DNA of 8,440 nucleotides, from NCBI GenBank assembly GCA_963922935.1, contig CAWUKE010000095.1:1-8440 (forward strand), given 5' to 3'. Source of the DNA: Litorimonas sp963922935 (GTDB lineage: Bacteria > Pseudomonadota > Alphaproteobacteria > Caulobacterales > Maricaulaceae). Shown piece after piece: positions 6,495 through 8,440 of this stretch; position 1 is the first letter of the stretch, and every line of letters begins with the position of its first letter. The translations under genes and the position numbers were made by a program. The notes under the pieces were generated by a model. That model saw only the letters and a program-made list of their open reading frames with translations, ran no database searches and was not told the origin of the DNA.

Positions 6495-8440
6495 ATGGCT
6501 GAGGCCGATCCCAAAACAGCAACGAACGCTGTCACTGCACCGAAAAAAAGCCGTTTGGATTTCGATAATATCGAAGTGAAGCGTATGCTCGCTCGGGCGA
6601 AAAAGTCCGGACTTCTGACAACAGATGAGCTCAACAAGCATCTCGATATTAACGGCATCACAGCCGAAGAAATCGAAGTCGTTCTCGCGGCTTTGTCTGA
6701 GATGGGCATTTCCGTCCACGAGGAAAAAGACGAACCGACCTTAGGACCGAAGACGCTGGCGCGGACGGAAACTACGGCTGTCAAAGGCGGGAATTCCAAA
6801 GAAGAGCTGGACCGCACAGACGATCCCGTGCGCATGTATCTGCGCGAAATGGGCGTGGTCGAATTGCTCTCCCGCGAAGGTGAGATTGCGATCGCGAAAC
6901 GGATCGAAGCCGGTCGCGATACGATGATCAAAGGTCTGTGCGAAAGTGCGCTGACCTTTGAGGCGCTGATGATCTGGCGCGAGGAATTGGCGGAAGGCCA
7001 CATCCTACTGCGCGATATTATCGATCTGGACGGGACCTATAATCGCTCCATCGGTAATATTCAGGAAGACCGCTCTCACCTCGCGGTGCGCCGTGAGAAG
7101 ATCGAAAAAGGCGAGTTAGAAGCTGAAGAAGGCGATCTGCCGAGCTTGGCCGAAGAGCGCCGGCTCAAACTGCCTGAGCGCAATTATAAGCCGGGCGAGA
7201 AGCCGATCGAAGACGATACGGATGATGAGGACGATAAGACCAACCTCTCCATGGCGGCGATGGAAGCGGCGCTCCGTGAAGACATCATGGAGAAGCTGGA
7301 CCGGATCGCGGATGATTTCACGCGGTTCCAAAAGCTCCAGCAGATGCTCATCAATGCGCGCCTTAAAGGCAAAGCGATGCGCAAGCCGCAACGTGACGAA
7401 TATGAAGAGATTTCAGAGCGTATCGTTGAAGAGATCAAAGATCTGCAGCTGAACAATGCGCGGATCGAAGCGCTGGTTGAACAGCTCTTTCACATCAATA
7501 AGCGCTTTATCAGCCTGGAAGGGCGTTTGATGCGTCTGGCCGACGGCAATGGCGTCCCGCGTCAGGAATTCCTCGCGGCTTATCTGGGCTCAGAACTCAA
7601 CCCAAACTGGCTGGACGAGCAGATGGGGACGAGCCCGGCTTGGGACCGCTTTATTACGCGCGAAGCTATCACCATTGAGAAAATCCGGGCTGAAATTGGC
7701 GAGATGGCGAAAGAGACGGGTGTGCCCGTCGATGAATTCCGCCGCATCGTTCAGACCGTCCAAAAAGGTCAGCGTGAAGCGCGTCAGGCCAAGAAAGAAA
7801 TGGTCGAAGCCAACCTTCGTCTCGTGATTTCTATTGCCAAGAAATATACGAACCGTGGCCTACAATTCCTCGATTTGATTCAAGAGGGCAATATTGGCCT
7901 GATGAAGGCGGTCGATAAGTTTGAATATCGTCGTGGCTATAAGTTTTCGACCTATGCGACATGGTGGATCCGTCAGGCGATTACGCGCTCTATTGCGGAT
8001 CAGGCGCGGACGATCCGTATTCCGGTCCATATGATTGAGACGATCAACAAGATCGTGCGCACATCCCGTCAGATCCTGCATGAAATTGGTCGCGAGCCAA
8101 CGCCAGAAGAGTTGGCGGCGAAGCTCTCCATGCCGCTCGATAAAGTGCGCAAGGTGATGAAAATCGCCAAAGAGCCGATCAGTCTGGAAACGCCAATCGG
8201 TGATGAGGAAGATAGCCAGCTCGGTGACTTCATTGAAGACAGCAATGCGATCCTACCGATCGACAGCGCGATCCAGTCCAACCTGCGCGAGACGACAACG
8301 CGCGTCCTGGCGAGCCTTACCCCGCGCGAGGAACGCGTCCTACGCATGCGCTTCGGCATTGGCATGAATACGGACCACACGCTCGAAGAAGTCGGTCAGC
8401 AGTTCAGCGTGACGCGCGAACGCATCCGTCAGATCGAAGC
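6495..8440 (+). CDS. rpoD: RNA polymerase primary sigma factor RpoD (sigma70; 3' end outside window)
   Basis: This is the housekeeping sigma factor, which directs core polymerase to -35/-10 promoters. The reading frame is open from ATG 6495 to the window end (648 complete codons) with no stop. Region 1.1 lies near residues 20-80, and region 1.2 begins at about 109 (DDPVRMYLREMG). A long non-conserved region follows, with an acidic run EDDTDDEDDK at 239-248. Regions 2.1-2.4 start near 437, with EANLRLVISIAKKYTNRGLQ and the promoter-melting FSTYATWWIRQAI at 484-496. Region 3 begins after IRIPVHM, and region 4.2 has the helix-turn-helix TLEEVGQQFSVTRERIRQIE up to residue 648. By comparison with the E. 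coli protein about 20 residues are missing, giving about 670 in total. The conserved EANLRL motif lies roughly 55 residues later than in E. coli, mostly because of a longer non-conserved region. Promoter recognition should be of the usual sigma70 type. The gene is 103 bases after dnaG on the same strand. Confidence 0.98.
   Translation, partial: MAEADPKTATNAVTAPKKSRLDFDNIEVKRMLARAKKSGLLTTDELNKHLDINGITAEEIEVVLAALSEMGISVHEEKDEPTLGPKTLARTETTAVKGGNSKEELDRTDDPVRMYLREMGVVELLSREGEIAIAKRIEAGRDTMIKGLCESALTFEALMIWREELAEGHILLRDIIDLDGTYNRSIGNIQEDRSHLAVRREKIEKGELEAEEGDLPSLAEERRLKLPERNYKPGEKPIEDDTDDEDDKTNLSMAAMEAALREDIMEKLDRIADDFTRFQKLQQMLINARLKGKAMRKPQRDEYEEISERIVEEIKDLQLNNARIEALVEQLFHINKRFISLEGRLMRLADGNGVPRQEFLAAYLGSELNPNWLDEQMGTSPAWDRFITREAITIEKIRAEIGEMAKETGVPVDEFRRIVQTVQKGQREARQAKKEMVEANLRLVISIAKKYTNRGLQFLDLIQEGNIGLMKAVDKFEYRRGYKFSTYATWWIRQAITRSIADQARTIRIPVHMIETINKIVRTSRQILHEIGREPTPEELAAKLSMPLDKVRKVMKIAKEPISLETPIGDEEDSQLGDFIEDSNAILPIDSAIQSNLRETTTRVLASLTPREERVLRMRFGIGMNTDHTLEEVGQQFSVTRERIRQIE

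Noticed and set aside
6293..7003. 236-codon open frame on the minus strand across the dnaG-rpoD junction
   Set aside because: It is antisense to two certain genes, is Ser/Arg-rich as expected of a shadow frame, and shows no domain.

Overview
The window is a chromosomal housekeeping segment from a bacterium that is most likely an alphaproteobacterium of moderate GC content (mid-50s percent by eye). The evidence is the DnaG N-terminus, which starts MRF and lacks most of the canonical zinc ligands (a form I know from alphaproteobacterial primases), together with the dnaG-rpoD gene order and a typical proteobacterial RpoC and RpoD. I cannot name a genus from the sequence. A mid-GC lineage such as the Hyphomonadales/Maricaulales would fit, but that is only a guess.

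Layout from left to right. (1) Bases 1-3026 hold the 3' three-quarters of rpoC (RNA polymerase beta'); the gene starts before the window. (2) Bases 3027-3168 are a convergent intergenic region with a 10-bp perfect hairpin just after the rpoC stop and a strong bidirectional intrinsic terminator. (3) Bases 3169-3702, minus strand, encode a six-helix membrane protein of unknown function that resembles the DUF7010 family. (4) Bases 3703-3785 are an 83-bp divergent intergenic region with one candidate minus-strand promoter. (5) Bases 3786-4526, plus strand, encode a classical short-chain dehydrogenase/reductase. (6) Bases 4571-6391, plus strand, encode DNA primase (dnaG), starting at GTG without a visible Shine-Dalgarno sequence. 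(7) Bases 6392-6494 hold a stem-loop, a weak promoter-like motif and a strong ribosome binding site. (8) Bases 6495-8440, plus strand, encode the primary sigma factor (rpoD), cut by the window end about 20 codons before its expected stop.

Functionally the segment joins transcription (beta' and sigma70) and replication initiation (primase). The dnaG-rpoD pair is the core of the 'macromolecular synthesis' arrangement; rpsU is not seen upstream and an SDR gene stands there instead. A poor start for dnaG and a strong one for rpoD fit the known need for little primase and much sigma. rpoC ends at a strong terminator and is not followed by the ribosomal-protein/elongation-factor (str) genes that often come next.

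I found no mobile element, CRISPR array, tRNA, rRNA, phage gene or defence system, and I do not think the window contains a new multi-gene system. The points worth a second look are the altered primase zinc site, the two structured intergenic RNAs, the gene order and the uncharacterised membrane protein.
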